Source: Nymphaea colorata (Eukaryota > Streptophyta > Magnoliopsida > Nymphaeales > Nymphaeaceae). Taken from it: a stretch of 64,000 bases of DNA. The notes under the pieces are model-generated. The model was not told the origin of the DNA. It saw only the letters and a list, made by a program, of their open reading frames with translations, and made no database searches. Made by a program: the position numbers and the translations under genes. Where the stretch lies: positions 26,487,876-26,551,875 of the forward strand of contig NC_045142.1 of assembly GCF_008831285.2 (NCBI RefSeq). The letters are read 5' to 3'. Position 1 is the stretch's first letter. The number at the start of each line of letters is the position of its first letter. Shown here one piece after another: positions 21,431-35,600 of this stretch.

Positions 21431-24400
21431 ATGGACGCCGATTCGTGGGCCGCTCGCTTCTCTGCATCCAAGCGCCACCAGGCCCTTCAATTCCGTTCCA
21501 GTAATCCTGATTATTCTCTCTCTCTCTGGTTCTCTTTCCGTGGGTTTTAGTTGTTCTTTCTTGTATGTCGTGTGATTTCGGGGTCTTTGGTCTGATTTTT
21601 CTGATTGTGGTTTCAATGGACGAATCAGGTGCGGATCTTCAGTTGAGTTTTGATGATTTCGAGACGGAAGAGGATCTTCGCGCGGAATTCCCGTGCCCGT
21701 TTTGTTCGGAGGATTTTGATATCGTAGGTCTCTGTTGTCATATAGATGATGAGCACTCGATCGAGGCTAAAAATGCGGTAGCTTTTCATCTCTCTGAGGA
21801 AACCTTCGGTTTTTGTCATTTTGGTAAATGATCGGTGGAATTTCTTTTCCCTTTATTGCTCGGATTGTCGTTCCTTTCCTTCTTTCTGTTGGGATCTCCT
21901 TGTAGTTCAAAACAATGATTATAATAAGTTGGAGACTGCATGTTGTCTCAATTTAAAGAATCTCTTGTTCGAATGGTGACTATGTGATCGTAGGTTGAGT
22001 TCCACTACGTGATCTGGTATCCGACTTGCTTTTCCTTCTTCTTTTTTTTCTCTTTTTCCTTTTTTGGTCAGTGAACTTTTATTGGGCCTTTTCTTGTTTG
22101 TGTCATCTACTGTTTCAGGAGACTGAAAGCAATGTCCTTGTATGTGGATTTTGCTTCTGACCTCTTATTTGTGGTCTGAGTAAATAGTTCATAGAATCTT
22201 AATTTCAGGATCATATCTTTTTTAGTGGACAACCTTCTGATGTTTAGTAACAATTGCATAAAATACTTCTTCTATTTCTCAAATAATTGTGCTGTCATCT
22301 TCAGGTGTGTATACTAGCTACCTTCCTGCCTAATCTGATCTTTTCTATTCCATTTTTCGCAGGTCTGCCCTGTTTGTGGAACTAGGGTAGGGATGGACAT
22401 GGTCGGGCATATCACTATGCAACACGGACATTTCTTTAAAATATCCTTCCTCCGTATGGATTGCATGCTTTTCTCATGTGCCTCCTTGCCTTTAAGAAAA
22501 TTTTTTGCTTCTACCTAAGTTCAAGTAATTGTTCTAGCATTGTGATGGCATGCCAATCTTTGAAGTTTGATAGGTTTTAAAACTGTTCGAATAGTCAACC
22601 ATTTCTCAAGTACTGTCATAGCTATTGTTCTAGTCGAGTGAGATGTGGAGTACTATACCGGTATCATTGATCTTATGTTAAACCACATTTCTTTCATGTA
22701 AATTTATGATTCTCGAGCCAGCCTCCATTTGGAAGCGATGCAAAAGAAGGCACCTGAACCAACTCATAAGTCATTCTCTGTGGAGTATATTGAGGTCGTC
22801 TTTCCAAGATTAAGCGAATTTCACCAATCGAGGAAAGATACTTGGTCAGTGTGACCTGTTCGGAAGTTATCTTTGAGATGTAAGATGATGATTCTATTCT
22901 GGGCGATGCTGCACCATGCATGTGTGGAAGATGGTGTTAAAATATTCCAGTCATCTTGTCAGCATGGCTAAAGTACTCTGTTAGTCTGTTTGGCTTTCCA
23001 GTTTGTACAGAGTATAGCGTCTTGAGAAGTCTGATAGTGTGTCAGTGCAGAACAATTGAAGTCATTAAAAGGTGTCCACTTGTCATTTTCCTGCAAACTT
23101 TTTCCCTTTTTAATGTTTTCACTTAAATTTCACTTATATATTGCTTAAACTGAGTATTTTTTTTCTCCAATGTTCTAAAGACTTCCTAAAAGGTTGTTGT
23201 TACTTTTTTCAAAAAGTTATATGATTTGAAAGCATGCTATCTTCTTGTGTTCCTTGATTGAAGTTCAAATGCAGCGCAGAAGGAGATTTCGGAAAGGATC
23301 ATCTCATTCTACAATTTCTATGTTGAGCAAAGAACTGCGGGAAGGACACCTTCAGTCCCTCCTTGCATCTTCATCTTATCCTGTTGCTTCATCCAATACA
23401 GCTCCCGACCCATTGTTATCATCATTCATTTACAGCATGCCCATGGTTGACGCTCCAGCTAAACCAGAGTTGAATTCACCAGTTGAGACAGTTTCTGATA
23501 AAAAGCCGTTAGATGATAAAGTGAGAGAAAGGTATGTCTGGTTGCCTGTTACTAAGTTACCAACAGAGTTCCATGGGCATTTTGTTTGGATACTTTATTT
23601 AGACAATTCATAACATGAACCAGTAAATTCTATAATTTTTTTTTTCAATTTCGTTGTAAGCCTGCCTCTCACCATTTTTTCCAGAAAAAAAAAATTGTTA
23701 TACAGCAAGGGTCGATGATGACTAAAGAGGAGAAGGATTAGAGTCCTCTAGGGGCTACTGTAAAAGGAAAAAGAAGTTAACAAACCTCTATATCAGCATT
23801 CTCCTTAAGAAACACAAAAATAAAGTAAGATTTTAAACCCCACCACTGAGAGAGCTTTTGCTGTCACTCTGAACCTCTTTCAGCCAATGCAACCATCTTT
23901 GATGGTTCAAGATATAGCTATCTTCTGCCATGAAGAATGTGCTTCAGCCTGGTTAGTATGTGTATCCTGCTTCAAGAAAGAGCTCTTAGATGAGAAAATC
24001 TCAACTCCGGCCTCTTGGCTGTTCTGAATATCCAAGATCCTGCCTAATAAGCCAGAGCTAGGAAGGGTGCCTAAAGAATTCCATCTGGCATGCTCCTGCT
24101 TTCTCTTTTTTCACTTAGTTTATTTATTTCAATGGTATTGGAACTCGTCTATTTCTTAATCTAAATAACTGACCCTGGGGCCTGGACCAGGTTGGATTAA
24201 TTCACCTATTTGTGAGTTACTTGGCTGCCAAATAAAACTCTTGAGCCATTGGCTAATAAGGGAGTGATTGGTTGCTTTTCAAACTTAACCCCACTATGAA
24301 CTGTGTTTAGTTGAACTATTTTTCAGCAAGTTAACTGATGATCAGAAATTGTTCTGGATTGGACTGTTACCTAAATGCGAAGCACCTAAAAGATCTAGCC

Positions 24401-24718
24401 AATGCAGGAAAGTTTAAACACAAATCCTGGTATCACATGTGGTCCTTACGTGGAGCCCAGTGCAAACAGGCAGTTTCTAGTATGCATTATGCACACATTT
24501 GAGTAACCTACTTTCATTGACAGCATGTCCTGACATAGGGTCCATTGGGGCTAGACATGCCTGACCCTATATTAGGGCCCATTGAAAGATTAAATTCATC
24601 CAGATTTCCTTCAGGCTTTCTGGCAACAGAGTGAACCTATGTGCAGGACCTCCTCGAAGAACCTTTACCCATTCAGTAGGCATTCCATATACATGTCCAT
24701 ATCAAGTTTGGGTAGGTA

Positions 24719-24749
<31 letters not shown>

Positions 24750-25894
24750 CAATTTCATTTACTGTCCTTTTCAAAGTCTAAATGCCACCTCTGCAGGCTT
24801 CTTGATGCCTAGCATAATTTATAAGGATATTTTGTTATTTACCGGTGCCACATGTTTTCTTTTAGTTGAAATAGTATAATCTAAGACGACTGTTTAATAG
24901 AAGTGCTTTTTTGTACTTCAAATTCAAGACCAGCTTGATTTGCGAAGGTGGAACTCTTAGCAACTGTATTCCAATAACAATGGTGATTAAGGGCCTAATT
25001 AGGTGCTCTTTTGTTAGCCTACAGCTTGAGGCCAGTCATTTCAAGGGTATATAGGTCAGGTTAATGGTTCCTTGTGAGTCTAAATCTGAGATCCGTCTTT
25101 ATCTCCAAGTTTAGGTGTTCGGTGGAAATTGTTTTAGTGGAGAACCTTCAACATCCAATCTGTGAACTATTGTTTACTACAGCAAGGAACCATCCTGCCA
25201 TTCTTGGTGAAGCTAAAAGGTTGCAAGAAATTGGTTATAAACTTATAATTGTTCAATTTCTTACCATTTGTGTGCTGTTTTTCTGTCTTTTCTCTTGCTT
25301 GAGTGTTTGTTTAGGCCACATTCATCTGACTTAGTAAGTGTTGATTGTAAGAACATTTTTGCAATTTGGATCTATTATTGGCATGTTTGTCATCCTCACT
25401 TGTTTTGGTAGGCCAGAAGTAGTAGGTGAGATATGCCGAGGATTAGGATTTTATGAATTTCAGCCAAATTTGAGAACCTTTGCTTTTGATTATGGTGTTA
25501 ACTCTAAAATGCAAATGGCAATGCCTAGCCATATATTGAAATGGGAAGCACATGTGCATGCTTGCAAGGTGCTCACTTTTCAAGTCCCAGCCACTTTTCT
25601 GATGTTTCAGATGGAGCAGCCATTTATGTGTCTAGTTCTTTTCTGCTTGTAGTATCATACTGGTAGCTTTTTCTGTCTCCGTTAAGATTGATAAACCCTT
25701 CATGTATTTGAGTGAATGAGTTGAACTTTTTGGAAATTTATTGTGTTCATGTCACTATGTTGGTCTGACTTTGCAAAATCCGTGGTTCCAGTACTGAACC
25801 GCCTGTGTCAGATAAGGACCAGGAGGAGAGGGCTCGTCGATGCAGCTTCGTCCAAGAGCTTTTGCTGTCGACCATTTTCAAGGACACGTTGTGA
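21431..25894 (+). CDS. Di19-type C2H2 zinc-finger protein (drought-induced 19 family)
   Basis: The exons are 21431–21500, 21629–21777, 22363–22440, 23269–23531 and 25792–25894, giving 220 residues. The family start MDADSWAARF is present. Two C2H2-type fingers follow: C46/C49/H61/H66 (PCPFC…HIDDEH) and C75/C78/H89/H94 (CPVC…HITMQH). A basic RRRRFRK segment at about 102–108 is a likely nuclear signal. The conserved ELREGHLQSLL and PLLSSFI blocks lie in exon 4, and the C-terminal FVQELLLSTIF block in exon 5. From the family, Di19 proteins are nuclear, CPK-phosphorylated transcription regulators in drought, salt and ABA responses. Intron 3 lacks a GT at the family splice position. It begins ATATCCTT and has TTCCTTGAT near its end, a U12-type pattern. 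Using 23269 keeps the family K-M-x-R junction; 23275 would drop two residues. A GT donor at 22455 is the alternative. Confidence 0.88.
24722..24749. repeat. (GA)n microsatellite in Di19 intron 4
   Basis: A perfect GA tract inside the 2.26-kb fourth intron. Confidence 0.95.
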
Positions 25895-27608
25895 AAGCTT
25901 CAAACCATTTGATAGTCACCCGTGTCTCTTGGCTTAGCACAAGCCCTGCGAGCAGGGAAACAGCAGTGGCGAATCACGGTGAAGTACAGGATTGGCTTGT
26001 TTCCTTGCCTTGAGCTGGAGCGAAGACCCTTGATCTTGATAGATGGTATGGGGAATTGTTGGTTGATGTTGTAAGGTGCACTGTTTATAGATTACGGCAT
26101 GTAATATTTTCCTTTCCGGAGACCTTTGAGATGGAAAACAGCTTTCTAGTTTAAGTGGAAGCCATTCGCCCTAATGAAAATACGATCTGTTTTGTGTGGC
26201 TGATCCGCTGTGACGAAAATACATTGATTTTCTAACCTTCTCCCTTGTGGCTTGGAGCGAAACGCGCGTCATATTAACAAAAAGCATCCCGCAGTGTCAT
26301 GTTCAGATAAAAGCTTCCCGAGGGTGTTGAACAGAATCCGATCAAATCGTTAACCATAAAGCTGTCTCAGAATGAGAGCAAATCCTTGATCTGGACTTGC
26401 CGTTCGAGTTGAATGAAGTGCCGTCGTACCAACTTCCGCTAGGAACAGTCGACTGTGATGAAATTTAGAAAGAAAATCAGAAAAGGTACACGTCTGAAAT
26501 TCAAGAAAACTAATCCCACGCAGATTTGATATTTAATAATCTCCAAAAAGAACAAAAGCATGACACGCTACCAAGTTGATAGGTTAAAGTTCATTGCGGC
26601 TTGGACTTAACGTCCGATACAAAATTAAGATATCAGGCATCTCGAAAGCTTAAGGATGACAGGAAAGTCTTACATAATTTTCAAAATAGAAAATGGTAAA
26701 GATAGAATGGAAAACAATTAGTAGTAAAAGAATTATATGCGATGGAGCTTTGAAATAGATTACTCATTAAATACTAAAATTTGGTGAAAACAGAAAAATT
26801 AGCATAGCCGGTTGATTGTATAGCCTCTACCATAAGCATCGCTGAGTCTGACTTCCTAAGTGATGAAGATACACGAGATCTACAAATAGATCAAATCCAG
26901 CCTGACCAATATACCCGAATGATGGGTGAACAGTCATAGGCCCATAAATGTTGACGCCAGCTCGTTCAACTGATTAAAGCAACCGCAGCTATTTCTATTT
27001 CATACACCGGGAAAGGATGAAAGGTATCATAACATTTGCTTGCTTTTTAGCAATTAATGCGTCACCTGCTAGAGACTCCTCCAGCCGATTCGAATAGCAA
27101 CACAACTGTACAAAGAGAGCAAGATTACCAACATTATAAAACCTTTATGTAGACAATTATTTTGCTCGAGTTACGATCCTTCTCATTACCATAGAATACT
27201 GTTTACCTAAGTCACTTTGTTAAGGGTGCAACGCAACAACAGCGTCGGGGAAAACATGATACATGCACCAAACCTTCCATCAATACAACCCACAAGAAGC
27301 AAAACAAACCCAATCTCTCCAGGTACGTGATGGGGCCTGCAGCTGTAAAACATTGCGTGCTGATTCGTCGGTCCATTTAAATATAAAACACAAAAGTATG
27401 ATTTCCTCGCCCTTCTCTATGCTCAAGTGCGAGTTGCTGGCGTAACGATAGCACATCCTTTTTCTTTACAGAAACTTTGGAGTTCTTAAACTTCCGCAGT
27501 GCAAGCAACTAGACAGGCACCAAGCTGACGCCAGGAACAAAACCCTAAAGCAAATAGTTACCATCGCTCCCATATTCAAAATCCCCACAGCCACATGCCT
27601 TTTACCCC
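25895..27608. other. Convergent 3' region between the Di19-type and DUF789 genes
   Basis: The two genes converge here, so the interval should hold both 3' UTRs. No open frame shows a known domain. No repeats or strong structures were seen. Confidence 0.6.
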
Positions 27609-30600
27609 TTATCTCCGGTAAGCACCACCACGGGAGACAAAGAAAAGGAAGTCAGGATGACTGACTTGGCGAAGTCTTAACCAGTTATCTGCCGCCTGCA
27701 GCAATGAGCTGGCCTGCTGGCGTTCGTAAGCTCCAGTAGGTGTCCACACAGAACTTTTAAATTTGTAGGAGGCTAGACCAAATATAGGAAGTGATAACAT
27801 TGGTGACACATCAGAACCTGAACCAGAAATGGTAGGATGGATGCTTCCCATTTGTGCAAGGTCACTTGCTGCGCCTGGCAACAACGAACAATATCAATAG
27901 GAGGTAAAGTATGTGTCATGCGTGTATATATGCCTATGCAAGGGGTGACATGACACAGGCATGCTATCAGAATGCTTCATTCATTCAATTTCTATGCATG
28001 AACAAAGAAAGGACATCAGATGCATCAAAAGGCCAAAATATGAATAGATCCCATAGACAGTGATACTCTACACATAATTCTACATATTAAACTCTTGCCA
28101 ATATTTCAAGAACATAGAACAATCATGTAACAAGTTCATGATATGACAGTAAAAAAGTAATTCAGCACTTCATTCTACAGAAACTTACAAGATTGGAAAT
28201 TCCTAATCTGAAAGTGCTGGTACCAAAGAAGCACCAAAACGACCCACGAGGACTTCACACACTGGTTAGTGAACTGGCCAAAGGTGCTCAAACTGGACAT
28301 CAAGAGCGTACACAGTGTCTCTTGTTGTAGGGCCCAAGCATCAAACAAACCACAGGAATAGTCAGACAAGGAGGCACCATAGACAGGGAAGGGAACTGTA
28401 ACGGTGTAACCTTGACCAATCTCCATTGCCTGCACGTGCATGACTCTAGATATGTAATCTAAAATCAGGATGCTGATTATCTGCAACTACATTGCAGTAT
28501 ATGGCATCATGACAATGTCTAAAACCAAAACCCTGACAATGACCTGAACGAATAGGAGGCTGATGTCAACAAGCACAGACTAGCAATAGCTAACGTGAGA
28601 CTGACCTGGAAGAATTCAGGGATCAGAGGTAGCCATAACACTTGTTGATGGACAAATAGCCACTTTTGGCCCTGCTAACTAATTGAAAAGAAAAGGAAAT
28701 TCATCTACTTATGTTGTCTCTCACATGGCAGTCGGTATAAGATCAGACTGATCAGGTCTGCAACTTCATATAAGCATGTCAAGGTTGCAAGCTTGACATG
28801 ATCTTTGTAAGCATTGCTTAAAATTCAATTGATTCGACTTGAACTAATTTTTAGATCGTACAGTGAAATGACAGTATTGATTTACTGGATTCTCATGGCA
28901 ACTTTGCAATTTCTGAAAGCCTTCAGTTCTACACAATCATTAGGTCCCGATTTTCAAATTTCAGAGAGCTCAATTTATCTGGTAACTACAGATGAATAGC
29001 AATATGCCAAGCTCATGTACAAAGAAGGCCACATTCAAAATCAAGAACAGATATCGCGCATTGAACATTATAGCCTCATAAATTACTGGATTCTACAACA
29101 TAAATCAGGAGAAAATCGAAACCATAGCAGGTACAGATTGGAAAAATAAATTAAAATATATATATATATATATATGCACACAAATGCTAACTAATTTCAA
29201 CTCCTCCAAACAAATATTCACCAAAGTGCAATAAATATATAACCATAGATGGTTTTAAATTACTCTAGCAGCTGTATATAACCATAGATGGTTTTAAATT
29301 ACTCTAGCAGCTGCTTATGCATCTCTGGAGAGAAAACACATGAGCACGGACTTGTGAGGAAGCTGGAGAAAATCATATATCAAGGCAAATGGTGATATAA
29401 ACAAGAAACAAAGTGCAAACCTTCCTTAGCTCTAAACTAATTGACACATTCAAAGGGACCAAGTTCAGAGCAAGAAGACAGAATCTATGAGCACGTATCT
29501 ATGAATTATGCATGATGCTAGAAGGATGGACACATTCAAGGGGACCAAGTTCAGAGCAAGAAGACGAGAATCTATGAGCACGTATCTATGAATTATGCAT
29601 GATGCTAGAAGGATGGACACATTCAAGGGGACCAAGTTCAGAGAAAGAAAAGACAAGGATCTTTATGCATTCTGTGTGCATGTATCTATGACGTATGTAT
29701 GATGCTAACAGGTCAAGAACAACCCCTACCTTTAAAAGGTGTAGAAAGAGAATGGAAAGTTAAAAAGCAAGCATCCAAATCCTGAAGTGTTGGACCCATT
29801 GGTATCCTGTATATTGGATACCTGCACCGGGTTACACATACACCATTTTAGTTAGTTGAACGATAGATCAAAAGATAGGCCATGGACAAGATACACTTGA
29901 TAAGGACAGTAATATTTAAGAAATAAAAAATATTGACCTCACCATGCAACAGAAATCCAACTTGCTGGCAACAAATCACAGCTCCTCAATGTGTTAAGCT
30001 TAGGAAACTGATTTGCAAGTTCCAGAATCTGGAACATGTTAAGAACCAATATTTGTCAAAAGAAATCAGACATAAAGACACTCACCAAGCACAGAAAATG
30101 CAAATCCAGTACAGGAAATGAAATCCAATACATGCCTTGTCTGTAAGGGGCTGCCTATTGTAAGGAGGATTCTGTTCAAAAAACTCAAACATGAGACAAT
30201 CACAAGAGTTGTTAGATGCATCGCCATCATCACTTGAAAAACCTCCTTGACTTATTGATGACTTTTCCCTTGCATAATCTCTTTCCATCCTAGGCGTGTT
30301 AATTTCATATGATGAATGCCAGCTCCATGCCCCATTGTTTGAACTCTTCATGCTCTTACCAAAATCAAGATCAGAACTGGCATCACTACTTGTATCCCGG
30401 TAAGATTCTCTATCACTCTCCTCACCAGGTCGCCTGAATAAGAAAAAGGAAGAAACATATAAAAATAAGGAAATTTATATTAGAAAAAGCTACGAAGTAT
30501 CTAAATTTCACAGTTATCACTTATCACCACCAGATATTTTCAATGCAAATGACGTGTATACATATCTGCCATTATGACCCTCCTTTACATTCTAACATAA

Positions 30601-32627
30601 AACCAAACCATATGTTTCTCTTTTTGTCGGCATTTTCAATAAACTCGTTTTCAAAATCAGCACCCTCTAGTCAAATTCATATTTGTGGGCTTATCTTCTG
30701 AATTTTCTAAAGTACAAATCACTAGTGTCAGCATAACAAAATGACAAAGTTTAAGAATCTTTAGTAGGAAAAGAATAGATCAGGTTTCAAGCATGCTTTT
30801 ATTAAATAAAAATAAACCACTGCAGACACATCTAACAAAATATGGTCAACTGGAGAACACCTTCAACTATGACTGTTTGCTAGAATGCATCATACATACA
30901 CATAGCTACACACAGAAACCCAACTAAGCAAACAGTTGATATCATACTGTCTACAGGAACAAAGAAGAGCATGTTGCATGTACAGCCACAAGGAGATCAA
31001 GATGTGAAGGAAAGACCAATGAGAAAAAGAATAAAAAATGCACCCAGGGACAGAAGAGAATGGGTTCCAGACACCAGTTAACAGGGGATGGATGGCATAG
31101 AAAGACAAAACAGGAGAAAGAGAATCAAATGGCGGCGATGAGAAAATCACGACGTTTGAATTTGTGTGCTAGAGAAAAATTGACATCTGTGGATGAGTCC
31201 AGGATAGTTCAAATCAGTTCAGAAAATAAAAGCTTTCTCCTATATTTAAATGCATTTTAGTTAGCTACATGGTTCATAATTGCTATCTTGCTCTGCCATA
31301 TTGCGCAAGTTTCCCAATAACTCATCAAAGACCCAAGATTAAATGACAATCATTTACTAGATCTTAGTCCCTTTTGGTTTAGTAGGTTATATACCTTATC
31401 GCCCTTTTTAGTTGTGTTCTTACTTTAGTGTATGATTCCTTTCAAAGCCTGCCAAAAGATACCGTGCATTTCCATCACTCCACCAGTTCTTTGGTGTTGA
31501 AACACCTAAGTATGACTAGAATTGCTACCTTATGAGTTATAGATTACTTGGAGCTGGATTATGATTTACTGATGCATGTTTTTTCTTCTCTTTTAAGTAA
31601 GAATTTACAGCAAAAATTGAAGTTACTTAAAAAGAATAGGGTAGAAAAATGCAAATCTCAAAATCAAACTCTCATGCACAAAATGAGTAGAAGCTCTCTT
31701 TCCTCAGTTCAAAAATTGAACTCTCATGCACAAACCTGGGCTCAAATTGATATTTTCCTCCTCAAAATGGCAAAAACTCCCCCACACTACTTGTAAGGGT
31801 GTCTAAGATCCGTGTGATGAAAGTTTTTTAGACCCAAATTTGAAAAAGAAAAGAAAGAAAAACAAAAAAAGTTCAGGCCCCCTTCAATTTCTGCAAATGC
31901 CATATTGTACCATACTGTATGATATTGTCTGATACAGACATGTAACACCTGTAAATGGTTACAAGGGTGACAATAAGTTGCAGATCCCTTGTTCAAGATT
32001 CATAAGCTGCTTGTAGCTTGGTTAGGCAAGCCTGCTTCACAAGTCAAAATAAGCTCCCAAATAATCAAACAAGCTGAGCTAATGAGAAGCATATTTTATT
32101 CCCAACCGTGCCAAGTTGCCAACTCTACTAACATGCTGTTGTGTACAGTGTAGAGAGTTATTCAACCATTCTGTGGAACAAAAATGATAAACTCTATTGA
32201 AAAGGGAAACAGCCAAACAGGAAACATTTTTTCAGTTCGTTTGAAATGGGAAATAGTATAATATCCACATAGAAGACTCACAAACATTACTTGCTTATCA
32301 GCATCATATAGGTGGTAGGAATTATAAAATAACTTCTCTATGCTCAAACATGCTATCTTGTACCCTGCAAATGAGAGTACTAAACCATGTACATAAGCAT
32401 ATAATTCAGGTACTTTTAAATTACTATAAAAAAACTATATATGCACAACTTACAAATTCAAAATCTAAATAAAGACAGGTTCAATAAGTGAAGCATCAGA
32501 TTACAAAACTAGTTTGTCCATATATGGCTGTATAAAAAAGGTGACAGAAACTGCTTAGCCACAACTCACAATATTTCACTTAGTCAACAACACGATAGTT
32601 TAGTCTTGTCAACTTTGTAATACAATT

Positions 32628-32670
<43 letters not shown>

Positions 32671-35600
32671 CATCCAAACATCCACCTCAATAACTTTTGG
32701 GAAATGGCACACCCTTCCTATACCTGAAACCAGATTACTTGGAAAATGAGATACCACTACGTACGTCACATAGTTCTCAAGCCTCCAAAAAAGTGTCACA
32801 CATAGTCAAAACAATAAAAGAAATTACAACATCCAATCATTTCCTCCAGCCATTCAAGATGGGGATTGGAAACTGGCAGCCAGACTTCGACAACCAGTTC
32901 AAAGCAAAATATGCCACTGAAGGCTGGCATTGGAAAGCAAACACTATGTTTGATTTAAGACTTTGCAGGCCCTAACCATGCTCACAAACGCTCAGAAAAA
33001 ACCTAAGGCAACTCTATTAAACCCATGCGTACAAAGCTATGCATATTTTTGCTGCACGCACATCCATGTGACAAAAATCTTGGAATTATAAAAAAAAATG
33101 CATAGAAAATCGGATCTCTTCATGGAAGATACTAACCAAATGACAAAACTATGTCTGATTATATCGTCATATTTGTGCTAAGGAACTAAAAGTCAACCAC
33201 GAGATGGTGTTTGATCCTTTCCCAATAATAAATTCCTTCTCACAAGTCCTTTTCTTTAAATAAACATGCTTACATTCTACAAAAGCAAGGATATTAACTT
33301 GCCGACAGTTACTTACCTCTCAGGGGGTTAGCAAAGTGAGAGAAGGCCTCAGCTGCCATACAGGCAGTTAAACTTTGAATCCTATGGGCATTGCTCCCTT
33401 GAACAACCGCATGCAGAATAGGCCCGTGTTTGAGGATTCCAGGCCTGGGGTTCATTGTATGTGTGGTTTCAATTTCCCCAGGAAACACATATATATGAAA
33501 TTATAAACCTTTCCCAAAAGTAAAACTCACGAACTTGGACATGTCAACCACTTAGTGCCCTTTGGTATTGTTAAAATATGGAACATTTCTAACAACATTT
33601 TGAGCCTATCACCCATAATAAACTGCCATAAGCTTTAAAGTTTAAACACACACACATACTCAACAGATGCTGGTGTAAGATATGAAATTGGTGGATTGTG
33701 GTCACACGCAAATATTTGAGTCCACATCCGCCTGATCCTTTTGCACCATAACTGTCATTGCATAATCTCTTATACTGGTTTTACTTTGAAGTTCGAACTG
33801 GTCTAGTAAGTTTTCAAAAAGGAAGAAAAATAGTTCTGATTTTCTCAAAATATTTTCTTCTCATAGACAGCTTTCAGAACAACCAAATGCAACTCCTTGC
33901 GCTTTTCTTCGTTTTCCTTTTAAATACATTTTTATGTCCAATGTCCAATTTCACAATTTTGTACTTGCCTCATGACTCTCACCAAAAACACATATCATTG
34001 ACATGGCCACATTGAAGTTTGAAAACTTACACTTTTGCCATAGGTTGCATATACATGCTTTACCTATTCACCAAGATGAGTCTGAAGACTCTGAACTAGA
34101 AAAAGTACAAAACAGTTAAGGATATCTATGAGGACTAGCACCCAAAAAATTGGTGCAAACAAGAAAGACACTCAGCGAGAACTCTATAATCCTCCCCTTG
34201 AGGGAATTTTCATTCTATAGCTAGAGAATATTAAAAAAAATCGATGCTGCCAGGGGGAGTGGCGATGCCATACGCAAAAAGGAAGAGACTCATAGAATGG
34301 CAGAGGCCAATAGAGCTTTTGCACATTTTCGTTAATGAAAAAATGGGAATAAAAAACGGATCTGGAGCTGCCGAACCTAAACCTGTGCTCGAGAGATAGC
34401 TGTCGAAAAGATTCAAATGTAAAAAAGCACGTTAAGGAATCCCATGAGGATAATGCATTAATATGTTCCTTGGAAGTTGGAAGTGCGCAATGCAGTAAAA
34501 GATGGTCAACATTAATAGCAAAAAAAAAAAACATGAAACAAGGTCTTACTGTGTTGATGCAAATTCATAACCATTAGCCAAACAACAAAAGGGCAAAAGA
34601 CATCACTCACCCGACATACCAATATGGTAGCTAGAAAGGAAACTACTTATTTCAAGTTTCAAGCGAAAATGTAACTCCAGACTTCTTAACAAGTATGACA
34701 ACCAGAAGTTTGTAAAAGAGGAGCGGTGTAGGCACATCCAAGTTCGTCTCCCCAGAAACTTGTTTATTATAATTCCATAGTTGATAAACCATAAAAAGAT
34801 TCAGCTTACATGTGGAAACTTGTGAATGACGCATACAATCACTGCAAGTGGTACTTCTCAACCATCCTTACTAGGAAGATAATCGTTTATGTTCGTTATC
34901 CAACTACACTAGCGCCTTAAGTCTGACATAAGATCAACAACACCACAATAATGTATTTAATGAACAGCACAAAATAAAAAAATCACAACCAAAGGAAAGC
35001 ACACCTAGGCTTCGACTGGGAGCAACTTGTAGAATCTGCATAGAGTTGGATAGCTGACAGATAAGGAACGTAATACTGTACAACGGAGTCACTTCCGTTC
35101 AACACTAACGGCACACCGGCTCCATATGCGCTCCATTCCTTAAAGGACTCCCATAGATCGCCAAGCATGAAGAAAGGATGGAATTCATCAGCATTCCCCC
35201 TTCCCCGCATAGCAGTCTGCCAGAAGCACACCCAGTAACTATATATTCGTGCAATGAAAGATGAAAAAGGAATCTGAAGCCACAATTTTTTCATTGTTTA
35301 AGGCTTTATCCAATAACTGTCATGACAAGAACCAAAGAGCACAAAAATGCAACGTTTCCCATTTCAGATAGCCCGTTAATTGGATAATCAACATAATTAA
35401 TGGACCAAAAAAAAGCAAAGAAATGCAATCATCGAACTAAAAAATGGAGGGAAGCCACGAATTCCACGATCCAAACCAGATAACCACAGAGTAAAAAATG
35501 CAGCTCATCAGTTGAGCCAAGAGAGAATCAGATGAGCCCGAACCTTAGGGAAGTACTGCGCGGGAACGCTCGGCGTCGTGGCCTGAAGAAACCGGTCCAA

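Noticed and set aside
22455..22460. GT donor (CTCC|GTATGG) for Di19 intron 3 as the main donor
   Set aside because: It would add ISF-Leu and need a weak acceptor at 23263. It remains possible as an alternative, but the U12 pattern and family junction fit better.
28175..28486. Minus-strand open frame between DUF789 exons 5 and 6 as an extra exon
   Set aside because: The exon 5 and exon 6 phases join directly and reproduce the family order. The frame has no family similarity.
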